Below are positions 31,541 to 41,885 of a DNA stretch of 64,000 bases, in pieces. Under the pieces are notes generated by a model. The model was not told the origin of the DNA and did not search any database. It saw only the letters and a list, made by a program, of their open reading frames with translations. The translations under genes and the position numbers were made by a program. The stretch is from Bettongia penicillata ogilbyi (lineage: Eukaryota > Chordata > Mammalia > Diprotodontia > Potoroidae): positions 1 to 64,000 of the forward strand of contig JAJHZJ010000693.1 of the NCBI GenBank assembly GCA_023548195.1, in the 5' to 3' direction. Position 1 is the first letter of the stretch, and each line of letters begins with the position of its first letter.

Positions 31541-32445
31541 TGAGTGAGCGATCATTAAGCACTTATGAGGATACAGATACAAAAAGCAAAAAACAGCCCC
31601 TTCCCTTTAAAAAGCTTAGATTTGAATGGAGGAAACAGCATATATAGAAAAGGCATGGTCAGGGAAGTTTACTTTAGCCTGAAAGGTAACAGAGATGAGG
31701 AGGAGAACAACAGAATAGCCTTGTGATATACTCTTTCCAGAAGCAGTGGTAGTACTGATTTGGTTAGAGTCCTCAGAGCAGGAGGTAGAAATCAGGTGGA
31801 TGTGTTGGGGTCTGGGGTGGGAAGGGAAAGTAGTAAGATGGCCAAGGTGAAGAAGTGTTGTTCCAGCGGTGAGAGCTCAGAAATGAGAGGCTTAGGGCTT
31901 CCTGAGCCTGTTCCTTGAAGGTCCAGTTTGGAGAGTGGAAAAATAGCAGTGGTAGGGAGGGAAACAGCAGGGACCAAGAGCCATGGATCCAGGGAGGTCA
32001 GCAACTTTTTAGATGTTAAATGAGAAGGAAGTCTAATGCTGAAGTACAGTAAAGTTTGGAGAAGGGCTGGTGTAGGGGTGGGAAAATGAATTCAGTTGGG
32101 AATGTGTTGAGTTCGAGGTGCTTCTAAAGCATCTAGGGTGTGATATTCACCTTGATGATGAGAAACTAGAACTCAGGAGAGAGATTAGGGTTGGGTTTAT
32201 AGATTTGAAAATCAATTGCACAGAGCTCAAGCTTGAACTCATGGGGGTAACAAATGGGGTCACCAAGGGGTATACAGGAGAGAGAGAAGAGGAGAGAACA
32301 AATAGTGCTTAGGATCTGGGACATGGCTGACGATCCAACAACGGAGACTGAAGAAGAATGTCAGGGAGATGCGAGCAGTATCACGAAAATCCAGAAAAGA
32401 GAACTCAGGAGGAGTAACCCCTCACCCTCAGTTTCCAGTTTGTAA
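31541..32445 (+). repeat. Long copy of the ancient interspersed repeat
   Basis: Begins gatcattaagcacttatgag, ccccttccctttaaaaagct, and continues for about 900 bp through ggtgaagaagtgttgttcca, gaactcaggagagagattag, gctcaagcttgaactcatgg to cacgaaaatccagaaaagag. It shows that the short attaagcacctac heads elsewhere belong to a much longer element. Confidence 0.55.
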
Positions 32446-32819
32446 AATGGGAAAAGTAGTCATTAAATGACTGATGGGAGTTTGCTGAGAAAGGCACTTT
32501 AAAAGTCACAAAACAATATATAATTATGAACTCTGATATTAGAGTGGGGATCCCTTTGGGTACAATTTGGATTGGATATCCACTGAAGTCCTTTCCAGTT
32601 GTCAGGTTCTGTGACTCTGTGACTACTAAGGTCTCTTGTATTACATCTTAGGAATTTGATTGCACAAGACAGCCCCAATCAGTCATTTGGCCACATTAAA
32701 AAATACCTATGGGGTACAGAGAACCTTTGGGAAGGTAGGATACTTGAATCTATGAACATAGATGAGATTTTGAAGGGAGAAGTTATAGTGATAAGAGAAA
32801 AGGACCCAAGAGGGATGTT

Positions 32820-33310
32820 TATGAATAGGTGATGATAGGGTATTGGACCTACAGTTAGGAAGAGCTGAGTTCAAATCTGGGCTTCAGACATTAGCTGTGT
32901 GAATCTGAGCAAGTCACTTAAGTTACTGGCCTCAGTTTCCTAAATGAGGTAATAATAGCACTTATCTTCCAGAGCTGTGATAATGAAATGAGATGCCTGT
33001 AAAATGCTTTGCAAATATTGAAGCACAATATAAATGGTGGTCATTGTGATTATTTTATTGATGATGAAGATGATGGTCCAGCAAAGTAGACTGAGAAATA
33101 GTCAGACAGGTAGGATGAAATTCAGTACCATGGAAAGAGCAGTAGATTTGGAGGCAGAAATAGCTTTGAATACTGCCTCTGCCACTTACTAGCAGTGTTA
33201 TCTTAGAGAAGTCCCCTAAATTCTCACATGTCCTGATTTCCTCATCTGTAAAATGAGGGGATTGAATTAGTTGACTTATAGGGTCACCTCTAGCTCTAGA
33301 TCTATGAATC
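32820..33310 (+). repeat. Two MIR-type SINEs
   Basis: 32840-33060 has gagttcaaatctgggcttca, aataatagcacttatcttcc, gtaaaatgctttgcaaatat. 33115-33310 has tactgcctctgccacttact and tgtaaaatgaggggattgaa. Confidence 0.68.
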
Positions 33311-33389
33311 AGGAGATAGGGTCTGGTGGAAGCTATTTCGGTGATTGAGAGAAGAAGGGGTACATTTTGTCTTTTGCATATACCTCATT

Positions 33390-33580
33390 TCTGTTTCCCA
33401 GAAATAACTACATTTTCATTAAAGTCACTTAAAAATAATATCTAATATGGTCCAATGCTTATGGGAAATGGTGTTCTTTTTAATTAACTTGTTTCATCTT
33501 TGGAATGAACTGGGAAATGTCTCAGGAGCTAGTGACTGTAACCAGCTTTCACTGTTTTTTTCCATCCTCTGTTGATGCTT
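33390..33580. other. Unique AT-rich block, possible conserved element
   Basis: Non-repeat sequence (tcattaaagtcacttaaaaa, ctttttaattaacttgtttc) between a MIR and an L2 end. No coding support. Confidence 0.35.
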
Positions 33581-33689
33581 GGAAGGTGGGGGCTTAGAGC
33601 TAAGAGTGGAAACTCCATATTCTCATTGTGTTATATTCTTTGGTGTTGTGTGTATTTTCTGTTTACTTTTACATGTGTTTATATTGTCT

Positions 33690-34010
33690 TTCTCTGTGGA
33701 ACGTAAATATCTTGAGGTCAGGGACAATTTTGTGATTGTCTTTGTGTCTCCAGCATCTATCATCGTAGCTGGTACTAGTAAACACTTAATGCCTATTGAT
33801 TGATTAATATCAGTCAGTTTGTGCTTATAGTTTACCTTTCATTCTCACTCAATTCAGTAAACATTTACTAGGGACCTACTATGTGCCAAGACCCTAAGGA
33901 TATTCAGACAAAACCTCCCAAATGTTCCCTGCCCTTGAAGGGCTTATAGTCTCCAGGGGATTGCAAAAGTTAAACAAAAAGAGTAAATACAAGATCATTT
34001 GAGGAGAGAG
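33690..34010 (+). repeat. L2 3' end then ancient interspersed repeat
   Basis: 33700-33815: tcttgaggtcagggacaatt, gtctccagcatctatcatcg, taatgcctattgattgatt. 33845-34010: acatttactagggacctact, cctgcccttgaagggcttat. Confidence 0.65.
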
Positions 34011-34129
34011 AACAGTAATAAATCAGAAAGAGTAGAAAAGGGACAGACAACAGAGCCAAATAGAACAAATCCCGAGGGCAGAGAAGTCTGGCTTGGCTGG
34101 GTCACAGAATCTGGAAAGGACAGAGCTCA

Positions 34130-34360
34130 TGATCTTTTTTCAAATCTATATCTTATCCTAATTTCTCTATTTCTGTTGGGGGGTGCCTTCACCCTTCCAG
34201 TCACCCAACTTCTCCATCTTGGTGTCATCCTTAATGGCTTTTCTCTCTCCCTCCCTCCCCATCCTCTGTCTCTATGTATATAGAGATAGATACATAATCA
34301 TTTGTCAAATCTTGTCATTTTACCATCACAGCATCAAATCTATCCCCTTGTTTCCACTCA
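34130..34360 (+). pseudogene. L2 ORF2 C-terminal remnant
   Basis: Translation includes LHLGVILNGFSLSLPPHP, which parallels VGVILNFLFSLTSHIQSV from the L2 copy at 46370-46440. This follows the reverse transcriptase domain of L2. The region is interrupted at 34361 by a MAR1. Confidence 0.55.
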
Positions 34361-34609
34361 TTATTATTGAGTCATGTTTCAGTCATGTAGGACTCTGAAT
34401 AACCCATTTGGGGTTTTCTTGGCAAAGATACTAGAGTGGTTTGCCATTTCCTTCTCCAGCTTGTTTTACAGATGAGGAAACTGAAGAAAACAGGGTAAAG
34501 TGACTTGCCGACGGTCTCACAGCTATTCTGAAACCAGATTTGAACTCAAAAAGATGAGTGTTTTTAATTCCAAAATCAGTGTCCTATCCACTGTGCCACC
34601 TAGATGCCT
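34361..34609 (-). mobile_element. MAR1 CORE-SINE, antisense, full length
   Basis: Antisense MAR1 order is complete, from gagtcatgtttcagtcatgt to ccactgtgccacctagatgc. Flanking direct repeats are 34350-34360 (gtttccactca) and 34610-34620 (gtctccactca), one mismatch, in L2 sequence. Confidence 0.9.
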
Positions 34610-34839
34610 GTCTCCACTCATGCAGATATTATATTACCTAGAAGCCTCATTTCAGTAGGCACTGTGCCTTATATGCCACTGTATACATCCCCTAGTATCT
34701 AGCACATAGTAGGCAATTGTTGATGTACATTACTTACACTATACTTAATAAAAGTATAATTTGTTATAGCAGCAGGGAAGGGTTGAACTAGGTGGCTTCT
34801 CATTTCCCGCTTGGCTTTAAATCTATGAGCCTGTAAATG

Positions 34840-35155
34840 TATGCACACAGTGGTTTCTCTGTTCCAGGGTAACTTGTGAAACTACACAGTTGGTTTTTTT
34901 CTTCCACAAGAGGGCATCCTGAGCTATGTTAATATGGTGACATCAAACTCCTGCCCCAACTTCTTTGGGTGGAACTGAACTTTTGTTCTTGGCTGCAAAT
35001 TGCTGTTTTCCTCCATATTTCCCTTTGTTGCCAGGTTTCTGAAGCATTCAGTGATCCCCAGAAGTTGACTGGGAAAGGGAGAAAATCCTTTTAAAACCAG
35101 CCTGATCTCTTTGTAAAGGGCAGCTTTGCACATAGTCAACTCTATTATTTGGGGT
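34840..35155. other. Unique block with CTCF-like core
   Basis: Outside recognised repeats. Contains CCACAAGAGGGCA at 34904-34916, a close match to the central CTCF consensus. Frames across it have no recognised family. Confidence 0.4.
34904..34916 (+). promoter_or_regulatory. Candidate CTCF core motif
   Basis: CCACAAGAGGGCA matches the CTCF core CCASYAGRKGGC pattern in all but one position. A match of this length can occur by chance in 64 kb; the unique surroundings raise it slightly. Confidence 0.35.
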
Positions 35156-35229
35156 CCTCTGGTGAGCCAATTTCTATAAAACCTAGATCTCTTGCTTCAT
35201 AAATGTTGGCCAAGTCACTGAGCCCCTAC

Positions 35230-35750
35230 TGTAGAGGACAGAGGACTGTCTCATAGGTCAGAAACCCTGGATAGTAATACCAGTTCTGCCACTTTACTAC
35301 CTTTGTGACCTTGGACAAGTCACTTAATCTCCATGGACCTTGGTTTCCTTTTTGTACTGGATGATTTCTGAGTCATCTAGCAAATTGTAAGTCACCTTAG
35401 TTAGCCTCAGTTTCTTGATTTGTAAAATGGAGGGATAGTTGAGATGGCCTCTGAGGTCCCATGCCATCACCACTCAGATCTCCAATCCCTGATTCTATGG
35501 TCCTTCTGTTTCCTTATGGATAAAAAGGAAGAGATTCCTTCTCCCTCCTATTTCTGGCTTTTTGGCCACATGGGGACATCATTGATTTAAAGTGTAAAGG
35601 AACTTCAAACACCTTTCAGTCTGACCCTCTTATTTTAAAGAGGAGGAAACTGAGGCTCCTGGGGAGGTGAAGTTTTGTCCAAGGTCACCCAGATAGTAAG
35701 TGGCAAAGCTGGGATTTGAACCCAAACCCTCTGCCCTGCAGTCCATGTTT
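35230..35750. repeat. MIR fragments in both orientations
   Basis: 35270-35345 (tttgtgaccttggacaagtc), 35400-35495 (cagtttcttgatttgtaaaa), and antisense 35600-35745 (gaggaggaaactgaggctcc, gctgggatttgaacccaaac). Confidence 0.6.
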
Positions 35751-35924
35751 CATGGAATGAAACTGCTTTTTTAGAGGCAAGGGTGGGCAATGAAGGGCAG
35801 AGAAAATAAAACAGCTTGGTTGCAGTTAGAAAGATTTCACATGGAAGGGATTGAAACAGTTGCAACAGGGAGCTGCAGGATCATCAGTGGAAGAGGGGCT
35901 AGAGGGCTGGCCTCAAGCCTGAGA

Positions 35925-36045
35925 TACTTAGTAGAATGTAAACTCCTTGAGGACAGAGGGAGTTTTATTTTTTTGTCTTTGTATCTTCATTGTCTAATGT
36001 GACTCCTGGTACACTTCACAAATGCTGGTTTGTTTCTTCCTTTGT
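35925..36045 (+). mobile_element. L2 LINE 3' end
   Basis: Contains gtagaatgtaaactccttga, ggacagagggagttttattt and gtctttgtatcttcattgtc. Confidence 0.6.
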
Positions 36046-36059
36046 TAAAAGTAGCATTC

Positions 36060-36560
36060 ACAATGTGTCTGCCTGTCAGACACAAGCTTGGAGTGCTTTT
36101 CCACAGGTCATCAGGCACAGATAGTTCACATGAACATTTGGAGTGGCCATGTCTCTAAATTTGTGCTTCTCATGTTTCTTTTGAGCTACTGCAATTCTGT
36201 TTTGCTTATAGAGCACAGTGCCTTCTTTGATGTAGGCATGGCACACCAGGCAGTCCTGTGCCAATATCTCCCATGTCTCACAATCAATTCCCAAGTTCTT
36301 CAGAGAGACCATCTTTGTATCACTTCTTCTGACCTCCATTCTATCTCCTGTCTCTTGTGAGTTCTCCATAACGTAGGCAAGCATACATTTGGCATTCACA
36401 CAACATGGTCATCCCATTGGAGTTGATCTCTCTGCAGCAACGTTTGAATGCTTGACAGTTCAGCTTGTGAAAGGACCTCAGTGTCCAGTACCTTATCCTG
36501 CCAAGTGATCTTCAGAATCTTGCTAAGACAATTCAAATGAAAAGGATTCAGTTTCTTAGT
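36060..36560 (-). pseudogene. RTE-class LINE ORF2 C-terminus with zinc-finger-like end, broken
   Basis: Minus-strand translation gives LSKILKITWQDKVLDTEV, then LSSIQTLLQRDQLQWDDHVV, a TGA where related LINEs usually have an arginine codon (CGA), a frameshift, then SLKNLGIDCETWEILAQDC, YKQNRIAVAQKKHEKHKF and NYLCLMTCGKALQACVSLTG. This order (interaction helix, 'WxxxAQDR', basic helix, terminal Cys-Cys-His knuckle) is the known C-terminal region of a LINE class with a terminal zinc finger, often grouped with RTE. The final finger is imperfect. The CGA to TGA change fits CpG decay. It is not a host gene. Confidence 0.6.
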
Positions 36561-36765
36561 AGTGTGACCATGGGCAAGTGACTTAATCTCTCTGAGCAGC
36601 CTCAGTTTCCTCATCTTTAAAATGAAGATAATAGCATCTATCTCCCAGTGTTGTTAATAAGAAACAAAGGTGATACTATATGTAAAACACTTAGCAAAAA
36701 TGTGCTGTTGAAATGCGCTATGCTTGAAGTGCTAGAGAAATGTTGGTTATTGTTGTTTTCGGTGC
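36552..36765 (+). repeat. MIR SINE
   Basis: Contains tgtgaccatgggcaagtgac, catctttaaaatgaagataa, catctatctcccagtgttgt and gagaaatgttggttattgtt. Confidence 0.68.
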
Positions 36766-37040
36766 AAGGATGGAGGACACCTTGAAAGTGGGCTATGAAA
36801 TGTCATGTAAGAGGAGAGCACTTAGATCCGTTTAGAACATAAAGTGCATAAAGAGAATTAATAGAGACCAAGCCTGGAAAGTTAGAATGAAGCCAAATTG
36901 AAAGGACTTCAAATTTAAAAAGAAAAAAAAAAAGGTGTTTGTATTTGATCCTAGAGACAAAAAGGCTCCATCCTAGAGAACTAGAGATTCTTGAGTAAGG
37001 GAATGATGGGGTTAGATTTGCACTTTAAGTATGTCATATG
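36766..37040. other. Spacer, no gene seen
   Basis: Contains an A-rich patch near 36920-36935; otherwise not assigned. Confidence 0.4.
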
Positions 37041-37350
37041 TCACTGCTAGTAAGTGTCTGAGGCAGGATTAGAACTCCAGTCCTCCTGACTCCAATTTCA
37101 GTACTCTATCTGCTCCAATACCTATTCATCCCTGCTTTTTAGTATCCCTACCTTCTTTCAAGGCTCATATGAGATCTCTCCTGATCTTCCCCTCCTCTAA
37201 ATGTCCATGATTCCCTCCAATTACTCTGTTTATACTCTCATTAGAATATAAACTCTTTGAGGGCAGACTATTTCATTTTTTCCTCATTGTATCTCCATTG
37301 CCTAGCACAGTATCTAGTACATAATTTTAACTTAATAAATACCTGTGAAG
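37041..37350. repeat. Antisense CORE fragment then L2 3' end
   Basis: 37041-37118: ctgctagtaagtgtctgagg, actccagtcctcctgactcc. 37130-37350: attagaatataaactctttg, attgcctagcacagtatcta, aacttaataaatacctgtg. Confidence 0.65.
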
Positions 37351-38144
37351 TCAGAAAAGGAGGTTCAATACGATGATTGGGAGATGACCCTAGGCAGGGA
37401 GCAATTTTGCCCAAAAACATGTATTAGCTCTCATGGCATGACCACTGTTTGTAAAGAGGGTTCACTTGGATTCACCTGGACTGACCTTATGGGGGATCTA
37501 GGATGAGTCAATGGACTAAGAGGGTGGGTCATGTGTATAGGAGGGAAGGAAATATATCCCAAGGTAAATAAGGACAAACTATCGAACATCTCTTCAACAA
37601 TTTCTTCATAGAAGGCTCACTTCTTTCCCAACAATGGAGAATTTTTTTCCTCCAAGTCAGACAGATGCCTCAGCTCACCATAGAAACAGACCATTCCATG
37701 AATGGCATTTAGTTTTCTTTTCAAGTTTACATGAGTATGTTTTTATTTTAAAAAAAGATGAAAACTGAGCCCTAAGTAAACTAGAAACAAGGCTTTAAAA
37801 AAGGAATCTGTTCCTGTATTGAAAGATGCAGTAAGTTACATCTTTAGGAATTCTCTAGTTGAGCATTTGAAAGGACTTTGCTATGAATGTCTTGAACAGA
37901 TCCTGCTATAAACAGAAGGTCAGAAAGAACCTCCAGTCAAATACCTTAGAGACAGAGGGAAGAGGGGTCAAGGAAGGCTGGAGCTCAGAGTTCAGTTAGG
38001 ACTACTGCTCTTCCATGTCCTAGGAAGGTTGGACTTCTCTATAGTTAACTAGGATACAATTTAAGGGCTACAGGAAATTCAATTCAATTCAATCCAACAA
38101 CTGAGACAGCTAGCAGTCCAGGGATAGGGAGGTCAAAAAGGTCT
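37351..38144. other. Unique block, no gene seen
   Basis: About 790 bp without a recognised repeat except aattcaattcaattcaatcc near 38078. No supported frame. Confidence 0.45.
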
Positions 38145-38645
38145 CATTTCATTTCTCCTCTCCTCTCCTCTCCTCTCCTCTCCTCTCCTCTCCTCTCCTC
38201 TCCTCTCCTCTCCTCTCTCTCCTCTCGTCTCCTCTCCTATCCTTTCCTCTTCTCCCTCTCTCTCCTCTCCTCTCTCCATCCCTTCCTCCATTTCTCTCTC
38301 TCTTTGTCTCTGTTGGATTCTGTCTTCCCTCTCTTTCCCCCTCATCTCCCTCCTTTTCTTCCCTCTTCTCTTTCTGTATCTCTCTCTCTTTCCCCCTCCT
38401 TCCTTTCTTCCCTTCCCTTCCTCTTCTTTGTCTCTCTCTCTGTCTGGCTCTCTCTTTCTATCTCTCTCTGTCTTCCCTCTCTCTCACCTCTCTTTCCTCC
38501 TCCTTCCCCCCTTCTTACCCTCTTATCTTTCTCTGTCCTCTGTCTCTGTCTCTCCCATTCTGCCCCTCCCTTTCTTCCCTCTTCTCCCCTCTCCTTCCTT
38601 CTCTGTCTCTCTCTGTGTGTCTCTATCTCTGTCTCTGTCTGCCTC
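38145..38645. repeat. (TCTCC)n and CT-rich tract, about 500 bp
   Basis: Regular TCTCC pentamers to about 38215, then irregular CT/TCTG sequence. It is the second TCTCC-pentamer locus (the first is 12281-12382). Frames on either strand across it are compositional. Confidence 0.95.
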
Positions 38646-38654
38646 TCATACATG

Positions 38655-38930
38655 TGCATGGACATGGTATCTTTCACATCTAGCATAAGTTCCTGAAGGT
38701 CTGGGACTATTATATTTTGTCTTCATACCCCCAGCCCAGCACAGGTCATGGTACATAGCCTGCACTTAATCAAGGATTGCTGATTGATTTTTTTTCCCCA
38801 GTAGAATGGAGGCTCCCTGAAGGTAAAGCTATAATTTTTGTCTTTTTTGAGTCCATCTACCCCCTACTCCTAGCTGGTGCCTGGCATACAGTAGGCACTT
38901 GGTAACAACTTGCTGACATATCATTATTAG
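38655..38930 (+). repeat. Two successive L2 3' ends
   Basis: 38690-38790: gttcctgaaggtctgggact, cccagcccagcacaggtcat, cacttaatcaaggattgctg. 38800-38930: agtagaatggaggctccctg, gctggtgcctggcatacagt, aggcacttggtaacaacttg. Confidence 0.62.
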
Positions 38931-38991
38931 GATCATAATTATTGCTGTGGTCGTGATTATTATTGTATTCTCCTTTCTGTCTTTCCCCCAG

Positions 38992-39175
38992 GGTCAAGAA
39001 AAGGAATAAGCCCCTGAATTTAAAGATTCATAACAGCGTGGGGCAGTTGTGAGAACATCCCGTCGCAGCGTTCGCCCCTGCTCTCCGAGCGCTCTCTGCG
39101 GTCCTTCTTCGTGGGCTACCCACCCCTTCCTTCCTTCTACTCCTCCGGTCCACCCCGAAGCCAACTTCTCCACCA
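38992..39175 (+). pseudogene. Candidate internal coding exon with two +1 homopolymer shifts
   Basis: A good acceptor (tctttcccccag, AG 38990-38991) and a consensus donor GTAAGT (39176-39181) bound 184 bp. All frames as written contain stops. The early part reads VKKRNKPLNLKIHNSVG; a different frame then reads SCENIPSQRSPLLSERSLRS followed by FFVGY; and a third frame reads FLPSTPPVHPEANFST up to the donor. The shifts fall at a GGGG (near 39045) and a CCCC (near 39125). Treating each as one base too long leaves 182 bp: 1 + 60 codons + 1, open throughout. About eleven CpGs lie in the second half, unlike the CpG-poor surroundings. I do not recognise the protein. Either a real exon with assembly errors, or a decayed exon. 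Confidence 0.5.
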
Positions 39176-39540
39176 GTAAGTCCCAGGGTTCCTAGGCGGC
39201 CTCCCCCTGCTCTGCTTTTCCTCTGAGTGAGATGCTTCCCTCACCTTGCCTCTGCTTCCAAATTCTGCCCTGGCACCTGCAGAAACTTGGGACGGGGAGA
39301 GCCCACGAGACTGGGCAAAGGCGGGGTGGCTGCGCTCTCAGCCAGGTGCGCTTTTTCTTCTCTTTCTGGGCTCCTGCAATGCCTTCTGAGGCGACACACA
39401 TACACATCATCAGGTGCTCCTTGCCTCCTCTTTGGGCTCTCTGCCTTTCTTTGAATTGTTTGGAAGAGCGGGGGAAATTGATGCTTGAAAGGCTGAATTG
39501 CAGCTATCATTATTGAGTGTTTGTAGCTGACTCACCGCAG
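39176..39540 (+). other. GC-rich unique flank of the exon candidate
   Basis: Contains further CpGs (ggacggggagag, gcggggtggctgcgctctc, gcgacacac). Frames on both strands overlap and none is clearly coding. It may be intron start or an alternative exon or promoter-like patch. Confidence 0.35.
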
Positions 39541-40480
39541 GTGGAAAAGAGAGATAGGAATAAACACTTAATGGGTTAAAGGAGACTGTTTGGCTTCCAA
39601 GTGTGGGGTTTATTTTGCTGTTTGTTTTCTGTTCCTCCTGGCTCTTAATATCCACTGTGACTAAAAGAACTTCTATTTGAAACACAAACCAACATGTGTA
39701 CCCTTTTATCATCTCAAAGGTGCACTTAGTCTCCAATCTAGCCTTCTCTCTCTCTCTGTTAGTTAGAGTTGATAGTGAGAGTTTTTCTCCATGCCCAGTT
39801 TCTGGGACAGGTTTGTATCCATTGCCTAAGGCAGGGAAACAAGACGCTTCATGAATCTTGGAGTGAGAGAGCTTTTCTAGTGGACCAAGTATTGAATTCT
39901 GTATAGATTCAAGTCCTATTTCTGACACCATTAGTTATATGACTATCCACACAAGACACAAAGATCTCAGTTTCCTGATGAGTAAAATAAAGGCATTGGA
40001 ATAGAATCTAGTCTTCTTAAACTTTTTCCACTCACAACCCCTTCGATGGTTCTTAAACTTAATTCTCTATGTAGGATGGAGACCCACAATATAAGGAGCA
40101 CAGGAGATGACTTCTAAGATTCTTCTACTTCTAGATATACAAGTCATTTGACTTCCCTGGGCCTCAGTTTCCTTATTTGTAAAATGAAGAAAATATCCTC
40201 AAAACCAGGTGAAGCTCTGAAATATAGGCGAAGTCAATTTTGCAAACTTTAAATATCAAATACAGAAGGGTCTGTGACTTTATCTGCACGGAGAACTCAC
40301 ATGTACAAGAAAGAATCAGATCTGTGACTTAGTTGTGATAAAGAGTTGCTTGAGACATTGAAAAGTTAAGTGATTTACCTATTGTAGTACAGCAAGTATG
40401 TGTCAGAGGTGGAGGCCATGATTCCAGATCCCACACCCTATCATCTACTTCTCCTTCAGGGTACTTCTTATTTTAAAATA
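39541..40480. other. Mostly unique spacer with short MIR fragments
   Basis: MIR-like pieces at 39890-40000 and 40140-40195 (ctgggcctcagtttccttat) lie in otherwise unassigned sequence. The minus-strand 173-codon frame (39410-39931) shows no known domain and crosses repeat-like sequence, so I do not call it. Confidence 0.42.
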
Positions 40481-40790
40481 TTATATATTATTCATTCTTG
40501 TTATTATAATAATAATTCTCATTAAGGTTGCCTTTATCGTTATTAATGCATTGGAAGGTGTTGAAGTGTAGAAGCCTGCAGTAGGGCATAAGAATAGATA
40601 TAAAGACATAGCTTTAGTAGAAGAGTCAATGTCAGTAAGGACAAAGAGGGAAATGAACAACTTGTTAAGAAGATGTTTGAGAATGGATTTCTGGATTGTA
40701 ATTTAACACGTAGGAATTAAAAGTTCTTGGCCAAGGAAGGAGTATAACTAATAGGGGTTGGTGAAAATATATTTGTTTGAAGCCTTGAAA
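40480..40790. other. AT-rich spacer, unassigned
   Basis: AT-rich sequence leading into the RTE LINE; may include its decayed upstream part. Confidence 0.35.
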
Positions 40791-40829
40791 ATAAAATTCA
40801 AAGACCAAAAAGGGAAGGGGAAGGAAAAA

Positions 40830-41375
40830 TATCACCTATATACATCCACCAAGGCAGATACCATAGAGAGTACCTTAAAGAAACATCTTGATGAGGGTGA
40901 AAGAGGAGAGTGTAAAAGCTATTTTCTTTTAACATTAAAAAAAACCCAAGCAAATAACTAAGACTTTGGCAAGTGGTCTCATCACTTCCTGGCAAATAGA
41001 GGGAGAAGAAATGGAAGCAGGGTCAGATTTGATATTCTTGGGCTCAAAGATCACTGTGGTCATTATTGGTTGTAAGCATGGAAGTAAAAGATACTTCCTC
41101 CTTGGAAGGAAAGCTATGGCAAATCTGGACAACATACTAAAAAGCAGAGACATCACCATGCCAACAAAGATCTTTATAGTCAAAGCTATGGGTTTCCCAG
41201 TAGCAATGTATAGCTGTGAGAGTTGGACTATAAAAGTGAATGCTGCAGAATTGATGTTCTCAATTGCAATACTAGAAAGAGAGTCCCTTGGACAGCAAGA
41301 AGACCAAATCAGTCGGCACTTAAAGAAATTATTTAATGAAATTAATCCAGGCTATTCACTGGAAGGTCAAATACT
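40830..41375 (+). pseudogene. RTE ORF2 C-terminal remnant
   Basis: A 159-codon frame (40966-41445) carries LASGLITSWQIEGEEMEAG, SDLIFLGSKIT, YFLLGRKAMANLDNILKSRD, ITMPTKIFIVKAMGFPVAMY and SCESWTIK, the order found after the reverse transcriptase domain in RTE/BovB LINEs, then INPGYSLEGQ. Upstream it can be followed in another frame from about 40845 (ADTIESTLKKHLDEGERGEC). No catalytic RT motif is retained. Confidence 0.75.
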
Positions 41376-41885
41376 TGTTAACAGCAAGTACCCTGACATA
41401 CCCAAAATGACAGGCTGGTATAGGTTCTTGGATCTGCTTTTCTAAAAGAAAAGCAACATTTGAGGGATCAACAATCACTTTAATGAAACACATATACCAC
41501 TAGAAAGACCAACAGACAAGGCTTCCAGCTGTCTGACCATAGGCAATACATACATCACTGATCAACAGAAAGATCAAACTGTCTGACCATTACATACATA
41601 CATAGCTACCAGAGAAAGAAGCACCAACATCTGGATTTTCAAAGCTGAAGGACTCCTTAGTGGCTTCATAGAGTTTCATCTGGCCTAATCACTCAAACAC
41701 TCTCCTAATGATTGAGCCCCAAAGCAAAACTTCGTCTCACAATCTACATGCTTCAGAGTCTAATTACCAAAAGGTATAAAGGCCTTCAAGCAAACAAACC
41801 TCCCCATAAATTAAACTTTTTTTAACAGCTCTACCTGAGGTCTATTAATGGGCAGAGAAGATTTTTAACTTGACAGTTTTTAACA
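41376..41885. mobile_element. 510-bp LTR-like insertion inside the RTE LINE
   Basis: This stretch separates RTE sequence at ggaaggtcaaatact from RTE sequence at ataccgatgccaaagcttaa. It begins TGTTAACAGC and ends TTTTTAACA, so TG...CA ends with short inverted similarity are visible. It contains an internal duplicated ctgtctgaccat (41528 and 41578). No gag, protease or polymerase is present. A solo LTR is possible; a clean target-site duplication was not found, so this is tentative. Confidence 0.4.

Noticed and set aside
39410..39931. 173-codon minus-strand frame
   Set aside because: No recognised domain, no splice signals fitting its ends, and the start lies in MIR-like sequence; plus-strand frames overlap it equally well.
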